From Paenibacillus sp. FSL H7-0326 (GTDB lineage Bacteria > Bacillota > Bacilli > Paenibacillales > Paenibacillaceae): 64,000 nt of DNA. The translations under genes and the position numbers were made by a program. The notes below the pieces were generated by a model. That model saw only the letters and a list, made by a program, of their open reading frames with translations. It was not told where the DNA came from and did no database searches. Every line of letters starts with the position of its first letter. Position 1 is the stretch's first letter. The stretch covers positions 1,040,719 to 1,104,718 of the forward strand of contig NZ_MPVN01000002.1 in NCBI RefSeq assembly GCF_001955535.1. The letters are read 5' to 3'. This document shows positions 45,534 to 57,468 of this stretch, piece by piece.

Positions 45534-47939
45534 TTAGGATGCACCTTTCATGTGAGTCATCATCCATTGCATCAGTTGGGGCGCTGCCAAATCGAACATC
45601 GCATGTTCCATATCAACGAGCTGTTCAATAGCCTGGTAGTTTCGGGAATCCATCAAATTTTGCTTGGAAGGATTCCTCACGAATGTTATTGTACCAGAAT
45701 TTCGTTCAATGAATGACAGCTCCTCAAACACATCCATCACTTTGGAGATCATCCTTACAGAATATCCGCACTGACGACTGAGTGCCTCCATCATTCCTTT
45801 TTCCGGTACAGCTTCTTGTCCCCATTTGGATATAAGGACATATATACGTTTAAAATCATCACGCGTAAATCGCTGCAATCTCTCGCTTCGATGTACATGG
45901 GCGTGAAGAAGAATAACATTACCCGTTCTCTTGATCAAGCTTTGCATCGCTGTTAATTGCTCGGCAGTTTCGGGGGTATCCAGAACAAACAGATTATCCA
46001 GCTGCTCTCCCTCAAATTCTAACGCTAAGTCGTTCTTCGGAACGACTCCAACCTTCCTATCATATACCCAAATAGCCTTTTCATTCAATTGGTTTTCTAG
46101 ACCAAATATATTTTTTTCATGAACAAGCACTCCGCTGATGCTTGACGGTGATTGAGCCCGGCTGCCCAGCTGCTGTATGAATCGCTCGATTTCGCGTCCT
46201 GGGTCCCTGCTTCCCCGATAATCAAACACCTGGTGCTCAGGAAATCTGAAATCGTCCAGCATCAGCTGCAGCTTCCTGGAGCCATTCCATTCATTGATTT
46301 GCAGCTCGCCCATCACTTCAAGTGCAGAGCCCTCTGGAAGATAGTCTGCATATATGCCGTTCCCAAATGAAACAGCATCAATAAGCTGACCATCTTGTTC
46401 TAGCGTAAGCTTTAAATGAGACTGATCTTTCCCCATCTTGCGGATGCCGACCAGATTCACATTTCGAATCACGAATTTAGGCGTAGGATTATCCATGCCA
46501 AATGGCTGAAGCAGCTCCAGCTCCTCAATGACAGACAGAGGTACCTCGCCTAGGCTGCACTCTCCATCTGTATCCTTCACCGGGATAAAATGCTCAGGCT
46601 GCATCGTTCTCTCTGCGTACTCATTCAGCTGCTCCTCAAAAAGTGTCAGTTGATCACGATGCAGCGTCATACCTGCAGCCGCAGGATGACCTCCATAATG
46701 ATCCATGACATCCTTGCAAGCAGTTAGTGCCTCATAGATGTCGAGCCCAGGAACCGACCGGGCAGAGCCTTTACATTTGCCGGTCTCTGGATCGATGCCC
46801 AGGATTAGTGTGGGACGATAATAACGTTCCAGCACTTTTGAAGCTACAATCCCGACAACACCTGGATTCCAGCCCTCTCCTGCAATGACGATGACATGCG
46901 GAAGGTGACCTTTGGAGGCTTTTTTCTGCTCCAGCATCTCGACAGCCTGCTGGGTCATTTGCTGCACCACCTGCTGACGCTCCCGATTCAGCAGATCCAG
47001 TTCCTCAGCAAGCCTTACAGCTTCATCCTGATCCTCGGTTGTTAATAGGGCAACAGCCCTGCCTGCATGATCAAGCCTGCCGCTAGCGTTAATGCGGGGA
47101 CCTACTGAAAAACCGATATGAACAGAATTGACGGTTGCTAGTTCAACTCCGCTGATCTCAAGGAGAGCACGAATCCCAAGATACGCCGAATTTTTCATCG
47201 ATTCGAGACCTTGTTTTACAATGATTCGATTCTCATCTGTAAGCGGCATTAGATCCGCTATCGTGCCGATGCTTGCAATTTCCATCCATTCTTTCGGTAC
47301 ATCTCCCAGAATCGCTTGGGCAAGCTTAAGAGCAACCCCTACACCAGCTAAGCCTTTGAAAGGATAGGGACAATCTTTTTGCTTGGGGTTAATTAATGTA
47401 TAGGCTTCCGGTAATACATCAGGAGGCTCGTGATGGTCAGTGACAATGACATCGATACCGAGCTCTTTTGCATAAGCAATTTGTTCTACCGCACTTATCC
47501 CTGTATCTACCGTGATGATTAATGTAACTCCCTGTTGATGAGCCCAGTCCAGCGCATGATTATGAAGGCCATAGCCTTCATTAGCACGATGGGGAATATA
47601 TATATCGTAAGAGGCAGAGAGTCTGCGCATTAAATGAATCATCAGCGAGGTACTAGAGACTCCATCGGCGTCATAGTCGCCATATATTAAAATATGTTCA
47701 CGCTGATCCAGCGCATCCTTAATGCGAGGTATTGCTTCCTTCATTCCTTTTAACAGATAGGGATCATGCATGGACCCCGCACCAGCATTTAAAAAGTGTG
47801 AAGCATCATCTATCTTACCTAAGCCTCGATTAGCAAGCAGTCTAGCCATCAGGGGAGATATGTTTAGATCATCAGCTAATTTCTGTACTTCTTCCTCATC
47901 ATGCTTCGGCATATTCCATTGATATTTCGAATAAAGCAC
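45534..47939 (-). CDS. recJ: Single-stranded-DNA-specific exonuclease RecJ
   Basis: 5'-3' ssDNA exonuclease of repair and recombination. The 801 residues hold the DHH phosphoesterase core (IYGDYDADGVSS near 80, VTDHHEP near 165, GPRINASGRLDHA near 280), DHHA1 with GGHPAAAGMTL near 420, and an OB-fold. The extra 230 C-terminal residues are the Firmicute RecJ extension. Start is GTG 47939, with AAAGGTGA upstream. Probably co-transcribed with apt downstream. Confidence 0.96.
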   Translation of the reverse strand: MLYSKYQWNMPKHDEEEVQKLADDLNISPLMARLLANRGLGKIDDASHFLNAGAGSMHDPYLLKGMKEAIPRIKDALDQREHILIYGDYDADGVSSTSLMIHLMRRLSASYDIYIPHRANEGYGLHNHALDWAHQQGVTLIITVDTGISAVEQIAYAKELGIDVIVTDHHEPPDVLPEAYTLINPKQKDCPYPFKGLAGVGVALKLAQAILGDVPKEWMEIASIGTIADLMPLTDENRIIVKQGLESMKNSAYLGIRALLEISGVELATVNSVHIGFSVGPRINASGRLDHAGRAVALLTTEDQDEAVRLAEELDLLNRERQQVVQQMTQQAVEMLEQKKASKGHLPHVIVIAGEGWNPGVVGIVASKVLERYYRPTLILGIDPETGKCKGSARSVPGLDIYEALTACKDVMDHYGGHPAAAGMTLHRDQLTLFEEQLNEYAERTMQPEHFIPVKDTDGECSLGEVPLSVIEELELLQPFGMDNPTPKFVIRNVNLVGIRKMGKDQSHLKLTLEQDGQLIDAVSFGNGIYADYLPEGSALEVMGELQINEWNGSRKLQLMLDDFRFPEHQVFDYRGSRDPGREIERFIQQLGSRAQSPSSISGVLVHEKNIFGLENQLNEKAIWVYDRKVGVVPKNDLALEFEGEQLDNLFVLDTPETAEQLTAMQSLIKRTGNVILLHAHVHRSERLQRFTRDDFKRIYVLISKWGQEAVPEKGMMEALSRQCGYSVRMISKVMDVFEELSFIERNSGTITFVRNPSKQNLMDSRNYQAIEQLVDMEHAMFDLAAPQLMQWMMTHMKGAS

Positions 47940-48064
47940 TGTAAATCACCTTTCTTTCTATACAGAATGAACTTGGCATCATTAATCCATAGTTCAATCT
48001 ATCCAGCACGCCACAAACCTTTTGTATCCAAAGTAACAGCTGCTTATATACAATGGCCGTTTGT

Positions 48065-49012
48065 TCACTGAAGCAAAGTAGTAGACTCGCGTTCAGCCAG
48101 CTCATAATTACTCTTATATGGATACTCTGATAGATACGGCAGAACTTCTATGCTGACCTCTGTAACCTGTTCAAATCTTCCTGTAAGCAGAACCTTGACA
48201 CGCTCTGACGTTTCCTGTGCCTCAGCAACGCTCATTCTTGGATTTACGGTCACTCTCACATCTACATAGATACCACTCGTCCGCTCGTAGGCGTTAATCT
48301 GTTCAACCGTTACAATACCATGTACACGCTGAACTGTCTCCATGTAATCATAGGTATCTTGTCGAACTTCCTTATCTTTGCGGCCCAAGAAATAGCTTGC
48401 GAGCAGCTCATATCCCTTCCAGATTACGATTCCGGATGTGATAAGCGCAGCAACAGGTTCACTGTATAGAAGCAAAGAGTAATCCATTTCTTTACCGATC
48501 ATAGCAAGCGTGATGCCTGTAAGGACGATTATAGAGCTATATAGAGCTGAACGGTGATGACGGCCCATGATATGTATGGCTCTTTTATCCTTGTAGCTGC
48601 GTCTCCATTCATATTGAAACCATATCTCTCTTGCAACAAAAGCAACAAACGCGATGATTAAGACCATCAGCTGCGGCGGTTCAAGATCTCCTGCCACCAT
48701 AACATAGATCGAAGAGAAAGCAATTTGCATTGCACCTAATATAACGAGCAAAGGAATGATCAGTGCGAGAAATTCTCCGAATCGAACCGTGCGGCTTGTA
48801 GAGGATTCTATGATGGGTTCCTTGTCAGCGTTACCGAACCGATGTGTAATAAGTGTAGAAACCTCACCTGCGGAGTATATTGCGTCGCTCAAAAGTGCCT
48901 TGTTTCCCGAAATATAACCTACACTGCCTTTTAATATCGTAAGTCCCATATTTCCGAGCATACTAGTCCAGAAACGAGACCTGTTCATTTTTTCCATATA
49001 ATCAGTGGTCAT
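48065..49012 (-). CDS. Cation diffusion facilitator family transporter
   Basis: Metal-efflux membrane protein of 315 residues. Six predicted helices in the first 210 residues, with SDAIYSAGEVSTLITHRFG near 38 in the helix-2 metal site and HHRSALYSSIIVLTG near 152 in helix 5, where other CDFs have HxxxD; here the site reads HRSALYSS, so the usual Asp seems replaced. The C-terminal 90 residues form the cytosolic dimerisation domain (VRVTVNPRMSVAEAQE). Metal unknown. The gene lies between secF and recJ on the same strand. Confidence 0.9.
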   Translation of the reverse strand: MTTDYMEKMNRSRFWTSMLGNMGLTILKGSVGYISGNKALLSDAIYSAGEVSTLITHRFGNADKEPIIESSTSRTVRFGEFLALIIPLLVILGAMQIAFSSIYVMVAGDLEPPQLMVLIIAFVAFVAREIWFQYEWRRSYKDKRAIHIMGRHHRSALYSSIIVLTGITLAMIGKEMDYSLLLYSEPVAALITSGIVIWKGYELLASYFLGRKDKEVRQDTYDYMETVQRVHGIVTVEQINAYERTSGIYVDVRVTVNPRMSVAEAQETSERVKVLLTGRFEQVTEVSIEVLPYLSEYPYKSNYELAERESTTLLQ

Positions 49013-49045
49013 CCGTGTTCCCCCTCTACACGTTAGACGGTTAGA

Positions 49046-49082
49046 TTCGAAAGCCGCGCCTTACTCAGACGCGGCTTTCATT
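49046..49082 (-). terminator. Terminator-like hairpin after secF
   Basis: Perfect 9-bp stem GAAAGCCGC (49049-49057) with GCGGCTTTC (49071-49079). The minus-strand tail has only a short T-run, so efficiency is uncertain. Confidence 0.6.
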
Positions 49083-49097
49083 GTTTTACCATTGAAG

Positions 49098-50018
49098 TCA
49101 GTTAGCCGACTTCGCAGGATTGTTTGTTTTTGGCTTTTGTTTATTTTTAAGAATGGCCCAGAGCGGGCTTGCAATAAATATAGACGAGTAGGCACCGAAG
49201 ACAAGACCAATCACCATAGCCAGTGAGAACATGCGAATCGATTCGCCGCCCAGCAGGAATAGGAACAGTGATGCAATAAATACGGTAATTGTCGTATTCA
49301 ATGAACGAGTCATTGTCTGTGCAATGCTTCGGTTTACAACCTCATTCACATCTTTACTTGTCTTGGTCTTAGCAAATCTCAAATTCTCTCGAATCCGGTC
49401 AAACACAACGATCGTATCATTAATGGAGAAACCGACAATGGTTAATACTGCCGTAATAAAGGTCAGATCTACTTCCCATCTGAATAAAGAGAAAATACTG
49501 ATAACGACAAATGCATCATGCAGCAGTGCGACGATTGCAGCTACAGCAAATCTCCACTCAAACCGAATGGTAACATAGATCAAAATGCCCAAGCTTGCAA
49601 TCAGTACGGCATAAATTGCATTGCGTCCCAGCTCTTTGGCCATTTCCGGATCAACGGTGTTGACTTCAAAGGACGCTTCCGGGTCAATTTGTTCATTAAA
49701 AGCGGACTTCAAATTAGCTTCCTGTTCTTCATTGAGCACCGAAGAAAAACGAATATTCACTTGGCTTGTACCTGCAGAAATAGCAGGCTCGTCATCTGCA
49801 AGCCCCAGCTCTTCAAGGACAGGTTCAATTTCTTCCGTTGTAATCGTTTTGGACGCAGTCACGTCCACATTCGAGCCAGATCGGAAATCTACGCCATAAT
49901 TAAGTCCGAAGACAGCAAGGCTTAATATCCCAAGCAAAGTAATGACGATGGAAAACGTATAAAAATATTTACTTATTTTGATATAATCAAATTCCCAATT
50001 AAAGCGCACGAATTTCAC
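49098..50018 (-). CDS. secF: Protein translocase subunit SecF
   Basis: Accessory subunit that, with SecD, uses proton flow to complete protein export. 306 residues: one N-terminal helix followed by the conserved GVDFRSGSNVDV, a periplasmic-type P4 loop, and a five-helix bundle with GFSINDTIVVFDRIREN near 190 and the C-terminal GSYS-like VFGAYSSIFIASPL. It overlaps secD by 20 nt, so translation is coupled. B. subtilis has one fused SecDF; here the two are separate genes. Confidence 0.97.
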   Translation of the reverse strand: MKFVRFNWEFDYIKISKYFYTFSIVITLLGILSLAVFGLNYGVDFRSGSNVDVTASKTITTEEIEPVLEELGLADDEPAISAGTSQVNIRFSSVLNEEQEANLKSAFNEQIDPEASFEVNTVDPEMAKELGRNAIYAVLIASLGILIYVTIRFEWRFAVAAIVALLHDAFVVISIFSLFRWEVDLTFITAVLTIVGFSINDTIVVFDRIRENLRFAKTKTSKDVNEVVNRSIAQTMTRSLNTTITVFIASLFLFLLGGESIRMFSLAMVIGLVFGAYSSIFIASPLWAILKNKQKPKTNNPAKSAN

Positions 50019-51273
50019 TCTCCTTCACGCCGAAGTAAGAAGGCTTCTTAATCAGTTTTGCTTTGACAAGCAAGTTCAGCAAGAAGCGGGAGAAGAAGAT
50101 ATTCGTAAGAATACTCGTTACAATATCTATGATCAGAACGATTGCGAAGCCTCTGACTGCTCCGGTACCAAGCCAGAACATAACACCAGCTGCAATAATC
50201 GTGGTCACATTCGAATCCATTACCGTACGGAATGAGATCCGTTCACCGGACTTAACAGCAGACATGACGCTCTTTCCGCTGCGAAGCTCTTCTTTAATCC
50301 GTTCATAAGTAATAATATTGGCGTCAACCGCCATCCCGATCCCCAGAATGAAGGCCGCAATCCCTGGCAGGGTGAGAACGAAATCTCCCCAATAAAAAAT
50401 AAGCAGAACAAGCCATGTATGCACGATGAGACAAAAGCTTGCTACAATCCCAGGTATACGATATAAAGCGATCATAAATATTAAAATAAAGACGGATGCA
50501 ACAATCCCGGCTTTAATTGTCTGTTCCAGGGACAGCTGTCCAAGTGAAGCACCTACGCTTTGAGAGTATTTCTCTGTCAGCTTCAGTGGGAGCGCTCCAA
50601 GATTGATGGTGTCTCGAAGCTGGTTCGCTTCTTCCCGTGTGTAGCTGCCTGTGATCTGTGCCTTGCCATCGGTCAATACTTGCTGAACAATGGGTGCAGA
50701 TAACAGTTCATCATCCAGATAAATGGCAAGCTCTTGACCTTGCAGACGCTCCGTAATTTCTGCGAATTTCTCCTTATCCTTCACCTGAATGTCCACCATA
50801 GGCTCATTTAGGCTGCCAAATACAACAGAGGCGCCGTTCTCGACAAACTCATTACCTCTGAGCTCAATTTTGCTGTACTCGCCGGGCTCGTCCCCATCCT
50901 GCGCACTGCGGAACGTCAGAACAGCCGGCTCCTTCATCTTGCTGCGTACCTCGGTCTCATCCGTAACCCCAGCAAGCTTCAAGCGAATCCGGTTCGAACC
51001 CTCTGTTGTTACTTCAGGCTCACTTGTTCCTAACGCATTTGCACGTTGCTCGAGACTCTTCGCCGTCTGAGTAAGTGATTCTCTGGTGACTTCTTGTCCT
51101 GCTTCCAGCGGCTCAGCTTCATATAAAATCTCGAAGCCTCCCTTTAAATCGAGGCCGAGGCGTATATTGTTAAGCAGACCTGGGCTTGTAAAGGCCATAA
51201 CGCCGGCGGTCACTAGCACGACCAGAATGAAACTGATAGCTCTCTTCATGCCGTCACTTTTATCCCCCTTCAT
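49999..51273 (-). CDS. secD: Protein translocase subunit SecD
   Basis: Partner of SecF. About 424 residues: N-terminal helix, LGLDLKGGFEILYEA near 40, the P1 head domain, and the membrane bundle with LPGIAAFILGIGMAVDANIITYERIKEEL. The C-terminal IKKPSYFGVKESEIRAL overlaps the SecF start. ATG 51273 is used (AGGA 9 nt upstream); ATG 51249 and the outer frame to 51315 are alternatives. P1 is shorter than in Gram-negative SecD, as usual for Firmicutes. Confidence 0.96.
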   Translation of the reverse strand: MKGDKSDGMKRAISFILVVLVTAGVMAFTSPGLLNNIRLGLDLKGGFEILYEAEPLEAGQEVTRESLTQTAKSLEQRANALGTSEPEVTTEGSNRIRLKLAGVTDETEVRSKMKEPAVLTFRSAQDGDEPGEYSKIELRGNEFVENGASVVFGSLNEPMVDIQVKDKEKFAEITERLQGQELAIYLDDELLSAPIVQQVLTDGKAQITGSYTREEANQLRDTINLGALPLKLTEKYSQSVGASLGQLSLEQTIKAGIVASVFILIFMIALYRIPGIVASFCLIVHTWLVLLIFYWGDFVLTLPGIAAFILGIGMAVDANIITYERIKEELRSGKSVMSAVKSGERISFRTVMDSNVTTIIAAGVMFWLGTGAVRGFAIVLIIDIVTSILTNIFFSRFLLNLLVKAKLIKKPSYFGVKESEIRAL

Positions 51274-51361
51274 TCTCAATATTCCTATTATAGCTATGCA
51301 GGAAATCTCAGTCAATTTTCCTATATGAAAAAGGCATCGGGCGAACCGTTATTTCGGAAAC

Positions 51362-51393
51362 AAAAAAATCCCTCTTCCAATTAGAAAGAGGAA
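51362..51393 (-). terminator. Terminator overlapping the comN stop codon
   Basis: 10-bp stem with wobbles (51369-51378 with 51384-51393) and a minus-strand run of seven T. One arm contains the last codons and the loop begins with the TAA stop of comN, so there is essentially no 3' UTR. Confidence 0.88.
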
Positions 51394-51641
51394 CCTCGAT
51401 AAGCGGACAGCGTCATGTAATTCATAAAGCTGGTTGCCTTCAGCGATAAAATATCGTTAACCAGCTGATGCAGCTGCGGAACGCCGTGTTTCTCATATTT
51501 ATGACTAATACAATTCCACACATCCTTACTGGTTACATGCTCATATCCTACCAACCGAAGTTCCTCAGCCTTACTGCAGCATAACAGCTCGATGGCTTCT
51601 TCAAGCTCTTGTCCATCCATTTCTTCAATTGTGGAATCCAT
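51381..51641 (-). CDS. comN: Post-transcriptional regulator ComN (YrzD)
   Basis: Small cytosolic protein of 86 residues. ComN in B. subtilis controls comE operon mRNA and interacts with DivIVA. The family core EAIELLCCSKAEELRLVGY, VTSKDVWNCI and VPQLHQLVNDILSL is present, and the position between secD(F) and spoVB is the same. The ATG has AGGAGG 9 nt upstream. It is monocistronic, ended by its own terminator before secD. Assignment rests on family resemblance plus conserved order. Confidence 0.85.
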   Translation of the reverse strand: MDSTIEEMDGQELEEAIELLCCSKAEELRLVGYEHVTSKDVWNCISHKYEKHGVPQLHQLVNDILSLKATSFMNYMTLSAYRGSSF

Positions 51642-51863
51642 CTGCTTCAGTCCTCCTTTAGACCTTCCATAATCCTTTATTCGTCTTATACCCGCTATAC
51701 TCCTGCCTGATTCAGGATTAGAAGGCTGTTATATTCAGGAAATATCATAATTGGCAAACTTCCTAGTCATGAGATGGGACAGGTTTGGCATATCCATTAT
51801 TAAGAGCCAGTCCATCAGACACAGGAAATACGTATTAACCCAGGGGAAGAGGGAAATCCATTT

Positions 51864-53447
51864 ATGAAAAAACAAACATTCATCCAAGGAACCATGATTC
51901 TACTTGCAGCCGGCATTATCAATCGTATCCTTGGATTTATTCCCCGTATCGTACTGCCCAGAGTCATTGGAGCTGAGGGGGTTGGTCTATACCAGCAAGG
52001 CTATCCATTTTTTATCGTCATTGTAACTTTGATTACTGGGGGCCTTCCCTTAGCGATTGCCAAGCTAGTTGCTGAAGCGGAATCGTTAGGCAATAACGGC
52101 ACATCCGAAAAAATTCTTCGAGTCAGTCTTTTGTTCACATTGTCGCTGGGCGTATTATTCACTACCTTATGTATTATCTTTGCACCATGGGTAACGAGCA
52201 CCATTCTAACGGATGAGCGAGTATATCATACCTTTGTGAGCATGACCCCCATGATTCTCATCATCGCAGTTTCGTCCGTGTACAGAGGATATTTCCAAGG
52301 TAAGCAGAACATGATTCCCTCTGCTGCTTCATCCATTGCCGAGACGCTCATGAGAATATTATGTGTGCTGTGGTTCTCCTATCTTCTGCTCCCTCGGGGT
52401 ATCGAATATGCGGCAGCAGGAGCCATGCTGGGCGCGGTCGCAGGTGAACTGATCGGTATGATTGTGCTCCTCTGGCAGCATGAGAAGCACAGGAAAACAG
52501 GGAAATCCTTACCCTCTCTCCCTTCTTCGGCACCCACTAAACAGAGTCAGGGGCAACAAAAATCAATCTTCAAAAAACTGATGGCCATCTCCATTCCCGT
52601 TACAGCCGGGCGCCTAGTAGGTTCATTGTCTTACTTAATGGAGACCATCGTTACGGCTCAAAGTCTCGCTCTTGCAGGGCTGACCAAGGCATTGGCTACA
52701 GCACAATATGGAGCACTTCAAGGAATGGTCATCCCTCTGCTGCTGCTGCCAGGTGCGCTCACATCATCACTGGCGACATCCCTCGTGCCTTCCTTATCCG
52801 AGGCAGCCGCAAGAAAAGATTATAAAACCATTCATAAGAGACTACATCAATCTCTCAGACTTGCGCTCGTTACCGGGGGACCCTTTGCCGTCGTGATGTT
52901 TGTGCTCGCAGAACCTCTATGCCGGCTGCTATACGACGATGGCTCCATTGCCAACATGCTCAAGACCATGACTCCTTTTGCTCTGTTCATCTATGTACAG
53001 GCACCACTTCAGGCAGCATTACAAGCTTTAGATCGGCCAGGAAGAGCACTCATTAACACCACAATCGGTGCTGTTATCAAGATCACCCTTATCCTTACGC
53101 TGGCTTCAAGACCTGAATATGGCATATACGGAGCCGTCATCGCTATTTGTGTTAACTCTCTCATCGTCACTCTGCTGCACGGCCAAAGTTTGAGACAACT
53201 GCTTGGTTTTCGTTTTCGCTGGCTTGATCTTATTAAAGTGGCCGCAGGTATGGTAATTATGGCCGGGCTAACACAGTATTTATTCCTTCATCTGCCCTGG
53301 ACCCATTTATCCTTCTTACAATTTATAGCTTCCAGCTTCATAGGTCTTATCGCTTATTTAGCAGTGATGGCAGCCTGCCGATTAATTGATCTGCACGATT
53401 TATCCCGTGTTCCTTTTATCGGCTCATGGATATCACCACGTAAATAG
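51864..53447 (+). CDS. spoVB: Stage V sporulation protein B / MurJ-like lipid flippase
   Basis: MOP-superfamily membrane protein of 527 residues with about 14 predicted helices, thought to flip lipid-linked spore-cortex precursors. It starts KKQTFIQGTMILLAAGIINR and has VIGAEGVGLYQQGYPFF, the family Glu/Arg features, and a charged cytosolic linker near residue 210-230. Annotated by resemblance to SpoVB and by its place between comN and the yrbG/yrzE/yajC genes. AGAGGG lies 10 nt before the ATG. It is divergent from comN. Confidence 0.92.
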   Translation: MKKQTFIQGTMILLAAGIINRILGFIPRIVLPRVIGAEGVGLYQQGYPFFIVIVTLITGGLPLAIAKLVAEAESLGNNGTSEKILRVSLLFTLSLGVLFTTLCIIFAPWVTSTILTDERVYHTFVSMTPMILIIAVSSVYRGYFQGKQNMIPSAASSIAETLMRILCVLWFSYLLLPRGIEYAAAGAMLGAVAGELIGMIVLLWQHEKHRKTGKSLPSLPSSAPTKQSQGQQKSIFKKLMAISIPVTAGRLVGSLSYLMETIVTAQSLALAGLTKALATAQYGALQGMVIPLLLLPGALTSSLATSLVPSLSEAAARKDYKTIHKRLHQSLRLALVTGGPFAVVMFVLAEPLCRLLYDDGSIANMLKTMTPFALFIYVQAPLQAALQALDRPGRALINTTIGAVIKITLILTLASRPEYGIYGAVIAICVNSLIVTLLHGQSLRQLLGFRFRWLDLIKVAAGMVIMAGLTQYLFLHLPWTHLSFLQFIASSFIGLIAYLAVMAACRLIDLHDLSRVPFIGSWISPRK

Positions 53448-53465
53448 TTTGCTGCATATTTTCAA

Positions 53466-54227
53466 TTATTTTTTAGAGCTGTCTTTTTTAGCATTCACGT
53501 AAATCTCGCCCTTATGATCAATCGAGCATAGAAAAACATCTTTGAAATCTTTTATACCGTGCTCTTGGATTTGATTCTTCAGCCAGAAGCGGTTTTTCTG
53601 AATCATATCCAGATTCGCATCCTGCACCTTCCCATCCATAATAAGTGGAAGCGGCAGTGCCTCGTATCGGATATTCGTCAGATTAATACTGTTCTGATCC
53701 AACTCTTCAGCAGCTTCGCTCATATGCGAAAACAGGCTTTTCTGCGACTGCTTGTGTCGCTCATCCGGCTTCTTCTCTTTTGGAATGACGGACAGCTTAC
53801 CTGTTGTCTCTAGAATGGCAAACTGTAATTCATCGATATTATCAACATTCTGCTCACGCAATTGCAGCATGAGATCATCGAGATTATAACGCTGTCTCTT
53901 CATCTCATCACGCTGCAGTTTCCCATTCGACACGAGAATGACCGGTTTACCATCGACAGCAAGACGAAACCATCTGCTCTTGAGCCCGAGGAGCGCGAGA
54001 CTAACCTGCAGAATAATGAGGGTTATTATCGGCACGATGCCTTCATATAGAGGTCTTTCCACATCCTCTATCGCGAAGACGGCAATCTCTGCAAGCATGA
54101 TGGATATGACCAAATCAAAAACAGACAGCTTTCCTATCTCTCTCTTGCCCATCAAACGAATTGCAAAAGCAGCAATACAGTACATGAGCACAGTACGCAG
54201 TATATGTAGCACGACATGATCGATCAT
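53466..54227 (-). CDS. DUF421 membrane protein (YetF/YrbG-like)
   Basis: Membrane protein of 253 residues: three N-terminal helices (about 5-25, 35-55 and 60-80) then two cytosolic DUF421/YetF-type alpha-beta repeats, with the marker LMGKREIGKLSVFDLVISI near 28 and VSNGKLQRDEMKRQRYNLDDL near 110. Relatives take part in spore germination or membrane functions, but no activity is known. ATG 54227 has GGGAGG 8 nt upstream; the outer frame to 54305 is unsupported. Convergent with spoVB, in the place of yrbG of B. subtilis. Confidence 0.9.
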   Translation of the reverse strand: MIDHVVLHILRTVLMYCIAAFAIRLMGKREIGKLSVFDLVISIMLAEIAVFAIEDVERPLYEGIVPIITLIILQVSLALLGLKSRWFRLAVDGKPVILVSNGKLQRDEMKRQRYNLDDLMLQLREQNVDNIDELQFAILETTGKLSVIPKEKKPDERHKQSQKSLFSHMSEAAEELDQNSINLTNIRYEALPLPLIMDGKVQDANLDMIQKNRFWLKNQIQEHGIKDFKDVFLCSIDHKGEIYVNAKKDSSKK

Positions 54228-54393
54228 GATCCAGGCCTCCCTGTAGCTTTGGGTCAAATGTGGACATTGGTAATGGATAGGTTGACCGAAGTTCATGAGT
54301 GCCATTCCATTTAATTAATGGAAAATGAGTTCTTAAGCCGTATAGCTTGGCCATAGAATGTATTAATTACAGCCGATCAAGGAGGTTTCCTGT

Positions 54394-54783
54394 ATGGATT
54401 TCGTACGCCGCGTATTTTCCATTCGTATTCACAGCCCGCTGCTCTCAGGATTGATTACTGCTTTTATCTGGATGTTTGTTGGTGCCCTGGTATTGTCTCT
54501 CTTTCTGTGGCTGACGGGTATGCGAGAGCAAGACTTATCCTTCTATACCTATTTAGTTCATTCCATTGCCCTTTTGTTTGGAGGGTTTGCTGCAGGAAAA
54601 AAATCAGGAGAACGCGGATGGTATCATGGTGGTATTACAGGAGCTGTCTACGGTCTTCTCGTCTTTGTTATCGGATTTCTCGCACTTAATTCTTCGATTC
54701 AACTATATGATTTGCTGCAATGGGCAATTGCATTTATCGTCTCTGCCTTGGGCGGCATATTCGGTGTCAATGTAAAAAGATGA
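54394..54783 (+). CDS. yrzE: TIGR04086 family membrane protein (YrzE-like)
   Basis: Membrane protein of 129 residues with four predicted helices and Gly-rich turns (LFGGFAAGKKSGERGWYHGG near 68, ALGGIFGVN at the end). The family occurs in spore formers and has no known function. AAGGAGG lies upstream of the ATG. Single gene, convergent with yajC across a shared terminator, as in the yrbG-yrzE-yajC order of B. subtilis. Confidence 0.87.
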   Translation: MDFVRRVFSIRIHSPLLSGLITAFIWMFVGALVLSLFLWLTGMREQDLSFYTYLVHSIALLFGGFAAGKKSGERGWYHGGITGAVYGLLVFVIGFLALNSSIQLYDLLQWAIAFIVSALGGIFGVNVKR

Positions 54784-54787
54784 TCTC

Positions 54788-54819
54788 AAAAAAAGGACTC
54801 CTGAATGGAGTCCTTTCTC
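54788..54819 (-). terminator. Bidirectional terminator between yrzE and yajC
   Basis: Perfect 10-bp stem AAAGGACTCC/GGAGTCCTTT with loop TGAAT. The strongest T-run (seven) is on the minus strand, closing the queA-tgt-yajC unit; the plus side ends yrzE. Confidence 0.92.
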
Positions 54820-54890
54820 ACTTCTTTAGCTTTAGAGGCAATGCTCAGTCCTGTTAAGGACATCATATCACTCTTTTCTAAGGCAGAAGC

Positions 54891-55199
54891 TTATGCTGTT
54901 TCTTCGCTTTCTCTAGGAACGACGGAGCTGATGCTGCTGCGGTTAAATGTCAATTTAGTGACATCGTTTACACGCAATACGATCGTATCGTCCGTTACTT
55001 CTGTAATTACACCGTGAAGTCCGCCGATGGTTACGACCTTATCTCCCTTTTTCAAGGAGTTCAGCAAATTTCTATGTTCTTTTTGTCTTTTTTGCTGCGG
55101 TCTGATCAGAAGAAAATAGAACACCGCAAACATAAGTACCATCATAATGATGAGCTGAAGACCGCCACCGCCTGCTGCTTGTAATGGAGCATTTATCAT
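54891..55199 (-). CDS. yajC: Preprotein translocase subunit YajC
   Basis: Small membrane protein of 102 residues that associates with SecDF. One N-terminal helix (about 14-32) ends in the signature FYFLLIRPQQKRQKEH, followed by a basic/acidic cytosolic domain with LKKGDKVVTIGGLHG and VTKLTFNRSSI. GGGGGG lies 7 nt before the ATG. It follows tgt by about 70 nt; order queA-tgt-yajC is conserved. Confidence 0.96.
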   Translation of the reverse strand: MINAPLQAAGGGGLQLIIMMVLMFAVFYFLLIRPQQKRQKEHRNLLNSLKKGDKVVTIGGLHGVITEVTDDTIVLRVNDVTKLTFNRSSISSVVPRESEETA

Positions 55200-55270
55200 C
55201 TGTTTTCCCCCCTTTCACAAATTCACATACCTTATCATCAAGTACCGCTTATAAGCTACATTCCCCTGAT

Positions 55271-57461
<2,191 letters not shown>

Positions 57462-57468
57462 AAGTTCG

